Assembly (NCBI GenBank): GCA_965199105.1
Contig: CBDAQO010000002.1
Coordinates: forward strand, 248,001 to 312,000
Direction of reading: 5' to 3'
Source: LMUY01 sp965199105
GTDB lineage: Bacteria; Pseudomonadota; Alphaproteobacteria; Acetobacterales; Acetobacteraceae
DNA: 64,000 bases
Shown here: piece after piece, positions 50,859 through 58,669 of the stretch
Layout of the letters: the number at the start of each line of letters is the position of its first letter
Numbering within the stretch: the first letter of the stretch is position 1
Notes under the pieces: generated by a model
Database searches by the model: none
What the model saw: the letters and a program-made list of their open reading frames with translations, nothing else
Told to the model about the DNA's origin: nothing
Translations under genes and position numbers: made by a program

Positions 50859-53800
50859 GGCGGGATCTCGGCGGCCAGGAGGCTGTGCAAGGCGGCGTCG
50901 AACCCGGCCTCGTTGTAGTGCGCCGCGACCCGGCGTTGCAGCGCCTCGGCCCGGCGCGCCGCCTCCTCGGGCAACGCCAGCGCCTCCTGCAGCGCGGCCA
51001 CGTAGGCGCCCGCGTCGGCGTCGGGCGGGACCGGCCAGCCGCAATCGGGCTCGATCAGCTCCGGCACGCCGCCGACCGCGCTGGCGACCACCGCCACGCC
51101 GCGCGCGGCCAACTCGATGAGGGTGGTCGGCATGCCCTCCCACCGCGCGGTGAACAGCCAAGCGCCGGCCTGTTCGAGCGGCAGGTCGTCGAAATGGTCG
51201 AAGCTGCCAAGCATGGTGATGTTGCCGGGCAGCGCCGAGAGGTCGGGCGGTGCATCCAGCATGGCACTGCCCCAGCAGCGGAACTCGGTGTCGGGCATGC
51301 GGCGGGCGATGTCCATCACCAGGTCGAAGCGCTTCTGGCGGTCGAGCCGCCCGGCCCAGAGCACGAGGCGGCGGCTGGCCGGGTCGGCGCGCTCGAGCAC
51401 GAGGCGGGCCACGGCCTTGGGGCGGATGGCGGCCTGGGCGGGGGTGCAGAGCTGCACGATCTTGGCCGCCGTCGCCTCGGGCAGGCGGTACATCGCGATC
51501 AGCTCGTCGCGCAGGTGCGCGGTGTCGGTGAGGAAGGCGGTGGTGGTGGCGGCGGTGGCGGCGAAGAACTCGGCCGGATAGCCGACGCGGCGCCCGGTCG
51601 GCGTCTGGTCCCAGCAGAACAGGTAGTTGTAGCTATGCAGCGTTTGCGCGAGGTGGGCGCCGTAGCTGCGCAGCATCGTCCAGCACACCCGGCTGCTGAC
51701 ATTGAACACGCGCTTGGCGCCGACGCCGCGCAGCACCACGCGGAGCAGGTGCTCGGCCACGGGCATGGCGGTGGCCTGCACCACGTCGGACATGTCCACC
51801 ACGTCCGCACCGGAGGGCAGCCAGTTGGCGCGCTCGAAATGCGGGTTGTCGGTGCGCAGGTAGAGCAGGCGCTCGCCGGGTCGGACGCGGAGCAGGGCGC
51901 GGCCAAGCAAGCCGGCCACCAGGTCCGCCCCGCCGACGCGGACCCAGGGGATGCAGATCACGGTGTCATAGCTGGTGGCGGGCAGGCGGCGCAGGATCGC
52001 GTCGTGCAGGTGGGTGAAGGGGTCGTGGTAGGGCGGGCGCAGCAGCTCCGGGATGGTGTCGATCTCGCCGATGTCGGGCTCGACCTGCTGGGTGCGCCGG
52101 AACACCTCGGCCAGCTCGCTCGATTGCAGCAGGTGGTGCAGGCGTTGGATGTGGCGGGCCGGCATGGCGGCGGGGTGGTGCGCCGCGTCGGGACGGTCGT
52201 GCGCGAGCCAGTCGTGGAAGCAGGGTGGCAGGGCGGTCTTGTCCCAGGCGGGCGCGCGGTCGAAGTCGGTGCGCTTGCGTGGCGCCCTGCCCTCGGCGGC
52301 GCCGTGCATGACGAAGTGCTCGAAGCCCCACCCGGTCAGGCCGATGGTGTCGGGGTAGGCGTGCGCGTAGTCGTCCTCGTCGTAGCGGTCGGTGGGGACG
52401 ATCTTGGCGGCATAGCCGTGGCGCACCCAGTGCAGCAGCGGGCTGTCGCCGTCCGGCACCGGGATGCCGGCTGCGGCGGCGCGGGCGCGGTAGATGGCCG
52501 GGTCGAACAGCGGTCCAGGCTGGCCCATGGCGCCGTCGCGCAGGTAGGCCGCTAGGCCGTGCACAATGGAGGGCGCGGGGTCGTGCCACTCGGGAATGTA
52601 GAGGCAGGCGAGCATGAGCAGCGCGCCCGGCGGCTCGTGGCCGGTCCAGTCCGCGGTGGCGGCGGCGAGGGCGGTGTAGCCGTCGTGGTCCAGCGGGTGC
52701 GACGGGTCGGACTTGGTCAGCCAGGCGAGCACGCGCGAGGGGAGGCGGCCCTCGGCCAGGCCTTTGGTGAGGAAGTGGTCGTAGCCGGCGCCGGCGGGCA
52801 CGCCGGGCTGGCGCCGGTAGAAGTGCGGGTCGAACCAAGGGCAGGGCGCGCGGGTTTCGCGCACGCCGTCCAGCACGAAATGCAGGTAGCCGAACGGCAA
52901 CGCAGCGAGGTCGGGCTGGGTGACGAGGTAGAAGCGCTCGTGGAACAGCGGCGTCGGCACCACCTTGGCCGCCGCGCCGAGACGCAGCCAGTGCTGCACC
53001 AGGCTTTCGTCGCCGCGGCAGGGCTCGAGGCCGTGGCGGGTGATCTGGGTGCCGTAGAACGCCGGGTCGAACAAGGGCGAGGGCGGCGCGTCCTTGGGCA
53101 GGCCTGCCATGAGGTAGTGCCGCCAGAGCGCGTCGGCGTCGTCCCCCGGCAGGCCGGCCTGCTTGGCGTAGAAACCCGGGTCGAAGAGGCGCCGGTGCAG
53201 GGCGTCTTCGGCGGGCAGCGGCTCGCGGCCCTCGGCCCAGCCCCAACGCAGGAAATGCTCGAAGCCGAACCCGCCGGTCGCCGCCACGTCGGGGTTGTTG
53301 GCGTGGTAGAAGCCCTCGTTGAAGCCCAGGGTGGGCACGATGCGGGCGGCCCGGCCGGCGCCGAGCCAGTGGCTGGGGGTGGGCGCCTCGCCCAGGTCGA
53401 ACGAGCCCAGCGCCTCGACGCAGCGCTGGGCATAGACCTCGGGGTCGAACCACCGGCTGTCGGTCAGGGCGGCGACCAGGTCGGCGTCGGGGTCGGGCGG
53501 CGGTGCGGCGGTGGCGGCCAGCTCGCGCCGGAACAGGCCACGCAGGCCGCGCGGGGCTCGGCCGCTTTGGGTCGCGGTCCGGGTCGCCCGGGCGGGGCGG
53601 GCGAACAGCGCCTCGGTGGCGGCCAGCAAGGCCTGCCAGCGCAGCAGCGAGACGTCGTCGGCCTGCTCGTAGGCGGCGAAGCGGTCGATCCAGCCATGGG
53701 CCAGCCGCTCGTCCACCCGCTCGACCGTGCCGGCAGGATGGGCGCTGGTGGCGAGGGTGACGTAAAGCAGCCGATTGGCGCCGCGGGCGGTAACGGCGTC

Positions 53801-54247
53801 AAAGATGGCGGCGACGTCGGCCTCGCTCAGGCCCTTGTTGCGCTTGGTGACGTAGATGCGCTGCCCGCTGGCGATGTCGCGGTCGAACTTCTGCCGCAGG
53901 TAGTCGAGCTTGCGGCTCTCCTGCTCATGGATGCGGCGGCGCTCCGCCTCCGGCGCGATGAAGTGCCAGGCCCCGTCGCGCTGCACCGAGTGCATCGCGC
54001 TGTGGAAGGCAACGCCCTGGGTGACGTCGCGCACCATCAGCCCGCCGCCGCTTGGGACCAGGTGCTCGAAGGCGAAGGCGTCCCGGAAGCTGGTGCGGAC
54101 GCCATACGCGGTGGCGGCCACGCTTTCCAGCATGCCCCAGCGCAGCAGCGAGCTGGTGTGGTTGCCGAGGGCGCGGAGCACGAAGCCGAACTCGCAGTTG
54201 TCGCCCAGGCTTTCGAATGTCTGCAGGCTCTCGCTCACCAACCCCAT
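50855..54247 (-). CDS. Large multidomain glycosyltransferase (N-terminal unknown domain, FDPxxY repeats, GT4)
   Basis: 1130 residues. N-terminal domain (about 8-220) has FESLGDNCEFGFVLRALG and SLLRWG, a module seen in bacterial polysaccharide proteins. From about 266 to 660 there are roughly eight degenerate repeats of the form FDPxxY…HWLxxGxxxxxxPT and xxNPDVA…FEHFLRWGWAEGREP. The C-terminus (about 740-1115) is a GT-B family-4 transferase (VLWAGRLDRQKRFDLVMDIARRMPD, GSFDHFDDLP, ARWEGMPTTLIELAARGVAVVAS, Glu-containing donor motif). It may read a repeat-containing acceptor or organise a surface-glycan complex. First gene of a coupled leftward operon. Upstream lies a palindrome cluster. Confidence 0.8.
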   Translation of the reverse strand: MGLVSESLQTFESLGDNCEFGFVLRALGNHTSSLLRWGMLESVAATAYGVRTSFRDAFAFEHLVPSGGGLMVRDVTQGVAFHSAMHSVQRDGAWHFIAPEAERRRIHEQESRKLDYLRQKFDRDIASGQRIYVTKRNKGLSEADVAAIFDAVTARGANRLLYVTLATSAHPAGTVERVDERLAHGWIDRFAAYEQADDVSLLRWQALLAATEALFARPARATRTATQSGRAPRGLRGLFRRELAATAAPPPDPDADLVAALTDSRWFDPEVYAQRCVEALGSFDLGEAPTPSHWLGAGRAARIVPTLGFNEGFYHANNPDVAATGGFGFEHFLRWGWAEGREPLPAEDALHRRLFDPGFYAKQAGLPGDDADALWRHYLMAGLPKDAPPSPLFDPAFYGTQITRHGLEPCRGDESLVQHWLRLGAAAKVVPTPLFHERFYLVTQPDLAALPFGYLHFVLDGVRETRAPCPWFDPHFYRRQPGVPAGAGYDHFLTKGLAEGRLPSRVLAWLTKSDPSHPLDHDGYTALAAATADWTGHEPPGALLMLACLYIPEWHDPAPSIVHGLAAYLRDGAMGQPGPLFDPAIYRARAAAAGIPVPDGDSPLLHWVRHGYAAKIVPTDRYDEDDYAHAYPDTIGLTGWGFEHFVMHGAAEGRAPRKRTDFDRAPAWDKTALPPCFHDWLAHDRPDAAHHPAAMPARHIQRLHHLLQSSELAEVFRRTQQVEPDIGEIDTIPELLRPPYHDPFTHLHDAILRRLPATSYDTVICIPWVRVGGADLVAGLLGRALLRVRPGERLLYLRTDNPHFERANWLPSGADVVDMSDVVQATAMPVAEHLLRVVLRGVGAKRVFNVSSRVCWTMLRSYGAHLAQTLHSYNYLFCWDQTPTGRRVGYPAEFFAATAATTTAFLTDTAHLRDELIAMYRLPEATAAKIVQLCTPAQAAIRPKAVARLVLERADPASRRLVLWAGRLDRQKRFDLVMDIARRMPDTEFRCWGSAMLDAPPDLSALPGNITMLGSFDHFDDLPLEQAGAWLFTARWEGMPTTLIELAARGVAVVASAVGGVPELIEPDCGWPVPPDADAGAYVAALQEALALPEEAARRAEALQRRVAAHYNEAGFDAALHSLLAAEIPP

Positions 54248-54310
54248 GTCCGGCTCGTCACCACTCGTTTGCGGCGATGACGGTTTCTTAACAGCCCGTC
54301 CAATCAGGCG

Positions 54311-54413
54311 CTAGACCAAGACCGGCTCAGATAGAGTCGCCGGTCATGGTCTAGCGGTTTGTTTTGGCGAGCATGTTACCGATCAAGTGACCTCACTTGA
54401 TGCGGTCATGCTC
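54311..54413. repeat. Two-hairpin intergenic palindrome, copy 2
   Basis: Hairpin A (54311-54354) is identical over 44 nt to 41469-41512. Hairpin B (54369-54413) has GAGCATG/CATGCTC and ATCAAGTGA/TCACTTGAT like copy 1, with small differences in the loop and flank. It lies 63 bp upstream of the large glycosyltransferase start. Confidence 0.85.
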
Positions 54414-54415
54414 TA

Positions 54416-54534
54416 GGAGCTAGTGCCCTAATTCTGAAGTTCGTAGGCGAACTTCAGGGACACTAGCTCCTTGTTTTCAAGTCGCCTGCTCGTCTCCGAA
54501 GTCCCTCGCAAGGGCGACGAACTTCGAAGGCAGG
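54416..54534. repeat. Two further palindromes (hairpins C and D) next to copy 2
   Basis: Hairpin C (54416-54470): GGAGCTAGTG/CACTAGCTCC, perfect 10 bp, with an inner perfect CTGAAGTTCG/CGAACTTCAG around a TAGG loop. Hairpin D (54485-54534): CCTGC/GCAGG with inner CGAAGT/ACTTCG and CCCT/AGGG. The CTAGCTCCTTGTTTT linker after hairpin C also follows hairpin A of copy 1 at 41509, so the modules are shuffled between loci. The TAG stop of the next gene (54538-54540) overlaps the repeated GACACTAG end. The 290-bp gap holds no gene. Confidence 0.8.
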
Positions 54535-54537
54535 ACA

Positions 54538-55269
54538 CTAGCCGGCGCGAAAGCCGCCATCGACGTCCAGGCAGACGCCGTTCAGCATCGCCGCCGCGTC
54601 GCCCAAGAGGTAGAGGATGGCGTCGGCCACGTCGGCCGGGGTGAGGAAGCGGCCGAGCGGGATGCGCCCGAGCATGGGGGCGGATTTCGCCGGGTCGGAC
54701 CAGGCCAGTTCGCCCATGGGCGTGAGGGTGACGGCGGGGTTGACGGCGTTGACCCGGATGCCGTGCGGGCCGAGCTCCACCGCCAGCACGCGGGTGAGTG
54801 CGTCCAGCGCACCCTTGGAGGCGCAGTAGGCGGCATGGTGGGGAAAGCCCACGTGGGACGCGATGCTGGAGACGTTCACGATCGCCCCGGGCTTGCCGCG
54901 GGCGATCAGGTCGGCGGCCACCACCTGGGCGAGCCGCAACGGGGCAATGGTGTTCACCGCCAGCGTCTGGGCCATGCTGGCCATGCTGGTCTGCAGCGCC
55001 GATTGCAGCTCGATGATGCCGGCATTGTTCACCAGCACGTCGATCGGCAGCGCCCGCTCGGCCGCGGCGGCGGCGGCGTCGAGGTCACCCAGATCAACCG
55101 TGGCGATGTCGCAGCCGGTTTCCTCTCGCAGGGAGGCGAGGTCGGCCGCGGTGCGACTCAGCGCCACCACCTGCGCCCCGGCGGCGGCGAGTTGGCGCAC
55201 GGTCTGGCGGCCGATGCCCTTGCCCGCGCCGGTGACGAGCGCGCGCCGCCCCGCAAACCCGGCGCTCAC
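54538..55269 (-). CDS. SDR oxidoreductase, L-xylulose/carbonyl reductase-like
   Basis: 243 residues. TGAGKGIG at 13-20, NNAG at 81-84, catalytic Ser134/135, Tyr148 and Lys152 (YCASKGA). The order of residues closely follows dicarbonyl/L-xylulose reductases (FAGRRALVTGAGKGIG, KPGAIVNVSSIASHV, ELGPHGIRVNAVNPAV). It would interconvert a ketose and polyol with NAD(P). It is the last gene of the polyol/sugar ABC operon. The start is GTG at 55269, inside the first unit of a 53-bp tandem repeat, and the stop lies in a palindrome. Confidence 0.87.
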   Translation of the reverse strand: MSAGFAGRRALVTGAGKGIGRQTVRQLAAAGAQVVALSRTAADLASLREETGCDIATVDLGDLDAAAAAAERALPIDVLVNNAGIIELQSALQTSMASMAQTLAVNTIAPLRLAQVVAADLIARGKPGAIVNVSSIASHVGFPHHAAYCASKGALDALTRVLAVELGPHGIRVNAVNPAVTLTPMGELAWSDPAKSAPMLGRIPLGRFLTPADVADAILYLLGDAAAMLNGVCLDVDGGFRAG

Positions 55270-55387
55270 TTCACCGCGCCCTTGCTGAAGCTCGCTTCAG
55301 CGCCTTTCTTGGTGAAGGTCACTTCACCGCGCCCCTGCTGAAGCTAGCTTCAGCGCCTTTCTTGGTGAAGGTCACTTCACCGCGCCC
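55266..55387. repeat. 53-bp tandem duplication (2.3 copies) at the permease-SDR junction
   Basis: Units 55266-55318 and 55319-55371 differ at a few bases; a 16-bp partial third (55372-55387) is the end of the permease gene (GAVK-stop). Each unit repeats this GAVK-stop end and adds a near-perfect palindrome GCTGAAGCTAGCTTCAGC. The leftmost unit supplies the GTG start of the SDR gene. Confidence 0.9.
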
Positions 55388-56193
55388 ATGGTGAGGCCGC
55401 GGGCGATGTTCTTGTGCACGATGATGCCGCCGATGATCACCGGTGCGCAGACCATGGTGGCGCTGGCCATAACCTTGGGCCAGGGAATGACGTAGCCGCC
55501 CAGGAAGCTCAGGATGATGGTGGGCGCCGTGCGGGAGGCTTCGGCGGGGGTGAGGATGAAGGCGTAGAGCAGGTCATTCCAGGCGAAGATGCCCGAGAGG
55601 ATGGCCGAGACCGCGATGCCGGGCTTCACCAGGGGCAGGCAGATGCGCAGGAACACGCCGAAGCGGGACAGGCCGTCGAGCTGGGCCGCCTCCTCGAGCG
55701 CGATCGGCACGGCGCTGAACTGGTCCACCAGCAGCCAGACCACGAGCGGGACGATGAACACCTGGTAGACCAGGATCAGCACGATGAGGTTGTTGATCAG
55801 GTGCAGCGCCGAGGCGGTGAGATAGAACGGGATCAGCACCACGACCGGCACCAGCATCCAGTTCGTCACGTACCAGAACCAGACGTCGCGGCGGCCGCGA
55901 AAACGGTAGCGCGCGATGCCGTAGGCCGCCGGGGCGCCCACCAGCAGACCGAGTGCGACGGCCGAGACCGTGACGATGACCGAGTTCAGCAGATTGCCCA
56001 GCAGGTCCGAGTTCTGCAGCGCGTCGGCGTAGGCGGCCAACGTCGGGGTGAACAGCCAGTGCGGCGGGATTGCGAACAGGTCGGCCTCGGTCTTGAGCGA
56101 GGAGGCGAGCAGCCAATAGATCGGGAACAGGATTAGCACCAGCGCCACCACCAGGCCGGTTGCGTGCAGGCCCTTCAGCACGGCGTCCCTCAC
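55372..56193 (-). CDS. ABC sugar/polyol permease, MalG type
   Basis: 273 residues, six helices, EAA loop EEAAQLDGLSRFGVFLRICLP docking the ATPase. Inner-membrane half of the importer whose other half overlaps it by ATGA (56190-56193). The C-terminus TMGAVK ends at the tandem duplication. Substrate probably a polyol or monosaccharide, from the linked L-xylulose-reductase-like enzyme. Confidence 0.92.
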   Translation of the reverse strand: MRDAVLKGLHATGLVVALVLILFPIYWLLASSLKTEADLFAIPPHWLFTPTLAAYADALQNSDLLGNLLNSVIVTVSAVALGLLVGAPAAYGIARYRFRGRRDVWFWYVTNWMLVPVVVLIPFYLTASALHLINNLIVLILVYQVFIVPLVVWLLVDQFSAVPIALEEAAQLDGLSRFGVFLRICLPLVKPGIAVSAILSGIFAWNDLLYAFILTPAEASRTAPTIILSFLGGYVIPWPKVMASATMVCAPVIIGGIIVHKNIARGLTMGAVK

Positions 56194-57134
56194 GCGTCGG
56201 TCTCGTTGTAGAAGGCGCGAATGTAGATGCGGGCCAGCACGATGGAGAGGATCAGCATCAGGATCGACTCGGCCGAGGCGAGCCCAATGTCGAAGCCGCG
56301 GAAGGCCATGCGCTCAATCTGCATCACGGCGGTTTCGGTGGCGGTGCCGGGGCCGCCCTTCTCCACCGCGTAGATCATGTCGAACTCCTTGATGGTGAAC
56401 GCGGTCTGGAACACCAGCGCGGCGGTGATGCCGGGCCACATGAACGGCAGCATCACGCCGGTGAAGCGGGGCCACCAGCGCTCGGTCTCCAGCATGGCGG
56501 CCTCCTCGATGTCCTTCGGCACGGTGGCCAGCGCCGCGGCGAGCACCAGGGCCACGAACGGCGTCCATTCCCAAATCTGCACGATGAGCACGGTGGCGTA
56601 GGCGCTGGCGGGGCGGCCGAGCCAGTCGAAGTTACCGCCACCGAACGGGCGCAGCAGGTCGTTCACGATGCCCAGTTGCTGGTTGAACATCAGTTGCGTC
56701 AGCATGCCGATCACCGCCGGGGTGACGGCGATGGGGATCACCAGGCAGATTTGCAGCAGCTTGCGCAGGGCGGCAAAGCGCTCGGAGTCGAGCGCCAGGG
56801 CGATGAGCATGCCGAGCACCAGCTCGATGGGCAGGGTGATGGCGATCAGCAGTAGGGTGCGCTGCACGGCGCCGCCGAAGTCGCTTGAGGTGAAGGCGCG
56901 CTGGTAGTTTTGCAGCCCGCTGAACTCGGGCGGCGACATGCCCAGCACCCAGTTCTGGAACGAGGCGACCAGGGTGTAGATCACCGGGTAGAGCCCGATG
57001 GCGAGCAGCAGGATGACGCTGGGCGCGATGAAGCACCAGGGCTCCAGCCGCTCGCGCCAGGTGGGGCGGTCGGGTGGGCGGGCCGGCGACGGGGCGAGTG
57101 CGACGGCGGGTTCGGCGACGATGTCGGCGTTCAC
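56190..57134 (-). CDS. ABC sugar/polyol permease, MalF type
   Basis: 314 residues, six helices after an N-terminal cytoplasmic tail (residues 1-30). The EAA loop (IEEAAMLETERWWPRFTGVMLP) is near two-thirds of the length. Conserved EFDMIYAVEKGGPGTATETAVM follows. Forms a heterodimer with the next gene product. It is 82 bp downstream of the binding-protein gene, with a hairpin between them. Confidence 0.92.
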   Translation of the reverse strand: MNADIVAEPAVALAPSPARPPDRPTWRERLEPWCFIAPSVILLLAIGLYPVIYTLVASFQNWVLGMSPPEFSGLQNYQRAFTSSDFGGAVQRTLLLIAITLPIELVLGMLIALALDSERFAALRKLLQICLVIPIAVTPAVIGMLTQLMFNQQLGIVNDLLRPFGGGNFDWLGRPASAYATVLIVQIWEWTPFVALVLAAALATVPKDIEEAAMLETERWWPRFTGVMLPFMWPGITAALVFQTAFTIKEFDMIYAVEKGGPGTATETAVMQIERMAFRGFDIGLASAESILMLILSIVLARIYIRAFYNETDA

Positions 57135-57175
57135 GACGCGTCGGCCTCGCTCGGCTCACCTGCCCTCGATAGAGC

Positions 57176-57199
57176 CCCCTCCCGCAGCCACGGGAGGGG
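57176..57199. other. GC-rich hairpin between binding-protein and permease genes
   Basis: CCCCTCCCG/CGGGAGGGG, a perfect 9-bp stem with loop CAGCCA, lies in the 82-bp gap of the operon. Such structures commonly protect the binding-protein mRNA 3' end and raise its level over the permeases. There is no U-run, so transcription probably reads through partly. Confidence 0.55.
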
Positions 57200-57216
57200 A
57201 AGACGGCGGGGCGGCT

Positions 57217-58587
57217 TCAACGGTATTGCGCGATGTATTGCTCGGGGTTGTTGCTCTTGGCCCAGCAATTGGCGCTGTTCATGTAGCTCGTCAGGTCCTT
57301 GGACATGCTGGCGAGGCCGGACTTCACGTCCACCTGGCCCAGCTCGATGCGCGAGCCCCAATCGCTCACGATGTCGGAGAAGCGCGGGTAGCATTGCAGT
57401 TGCGGGCGCCAGTCGGGCACGGTCGCGGTCTTCCAGGTCTCGACCATGGGGGCGAGGTTGGGGAACTTCTCCTGCACCGCCGGGTCGGTGTCGGCGGATT
57501 GCCGCGCCACCACCGCGCCGCCCTCGATCAGCGGCTTGGCCATCGCCTTGGAGGTGAGCCACTGGATGAACAGCCAGGACGCGTCCTGCTTGGCGTGCGG
57601 CACCTGCGAGCTGACCAGGTAGGCAAACCCGCCGAACGCCGAGCTGGCGCCGTCCGGCCCCTTCGGTTCGGGCGCGATGCCGAGGTCACTGGCGACCGGC
57701 GAGGTGCTGAGCGTGGGGTAGAACGCCGACCACTCCGTGATCATCGCGACGCGCTTTTGCGACATGAGCTGGACGACCTGGGTGTGGTCGTCGGAGACGA
57801 TGCCGCCGGGCATGTCGGCCAGCAGGCTGTCGCGGAACTCGATGCCGGCGACGCTTTTCGGGTCGTCCACCAACACCTTCTTGTTGGCGATGTCGATGAA
57901 GCGGCCGCCCCAGGGCCACAGGAAGCGGGCGAACGCGTCCGCCGTCTGGGTCTCGCCGCGGGCGGATTGCAGCGCGTAGCCGTAGACGTCCTTGGACTTG
58001 TCGGTGAGCTTGGGCAGGTAGGTGGTCTTGAGCTCGTCCCAGGTTTTCGGCGGCTCGGTGAACCCGGCGTCCTTCAGCATCGCCTTGTTGTAGTAGAGCA
58101 GCCCGGCGTACGAGTCGAACGGCAGGCCGTAGAGCTTGTCATTCACCGTGAAGCTGGCGAGCCACACGGGGAAGAAGTCCTTCAGGTCGAGCGCGGGATC
58201 GGCGAGCTTGGCGTCCGTGGTGAAGCGGGTGATCGGCACCGCCCAGCCGGCGTCGGCGAAGTTCACCGGCCACACGACGTCGGACAGGATCACGTCGAAC
58301 TGGCCGCTCTGGGAGACGAAGTTCAGCGTCTCTTCCTTGAGCGTGTCCTCGTAGGGGAAGGTTTGCCAACTGACGTGGATGCCGGTCTCCTTCTCGAACT
58401 GCGGCGTCAGTTGCTGGGCGATCTTGTAGCTGGGGCGGTCGAGGCCGACCACGGTGATGGACGTGCCTTTGTAGGGCTTGGCGGCGTCGGCCAGGGTCCA
58501 GCCCCCGCCGCCGCTTGGGGTTTGGGCTTGGGCGTGGCCTGCGACCAGGCAGCCAGCCATCGCGAGGGATAGCCAGGTGGCGTTCAT
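57217..58587 (-). CDS. Family-1 extracellular solute-binding protein (polyol/sugar)
   Basis: 456 residues. Signal peptide MNATWLSLAMAGCLVAGHAQAQ; the Cys at 13 is inside the hydrophobic core, so a secreted rather than lipid form is likely. Mature part: LTPQFEKETGIHVSWQTFPYEDTLKEETLNF, DVILSDVVWPVNFADAGW, FDSYAGLLYYNKAMLKDAGF and WGGRFID, similar to polyol-binding proteins (SmoE/MtlE-like). Start ATG at 58587; the frame is open to 58854 but that part is shadow of the divergent gene. Divergent from the ATPase gene; the 82-bp region between holds both promoters. Confidence 0.9.
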   Translation of the reverse strand: MNATWLSLAMAGCLVAGHAQAQTPSGGGGWTLADAAKPYKGTSITVVGLDRPSYKIAQQLTPQFEKETGIHVSWQTFPYEDTLKEETLNFVSQSGQFDVILSDVVWPVNFADAGWAVPITRFTTDAKLADPALDLKDFFPVWLASFTVNDKLYGLPFDSYAGLLYYNKAMLKDAGFTEPPKTWDELKTTYLPKLTDKSKDVYGYALQSARGETQTADAFARFLWPWGGRFIDIANKKVLVDDPKSVAGIEFRDSLLADMPGGIVSDDHTQVVQLMSQKRVAMITEWSAFYPTLSTSPVASDLGIAPEPKGPDGASSAFGGFAYLVSSQVPHAKQDASWLFIQWLTSKAMAKPLIEGGAVVARQSADTDPAVQEKFPNLAPMVETWKTATVPDWRPQLQCYPRFSDIVSDWGSRIELGQVDVKSGLASMSKDLTSYMNSANCWAKSNNPEQYIAQYR

Positions 58588-58669
58588 TGCGCGCGTTCCC
58601 CGTTTAATTGGTGTTATCGTCGGTAGAAAAATCAGGCATGTCAATGCGCAACAGGGTGGGAGCGCGGGT

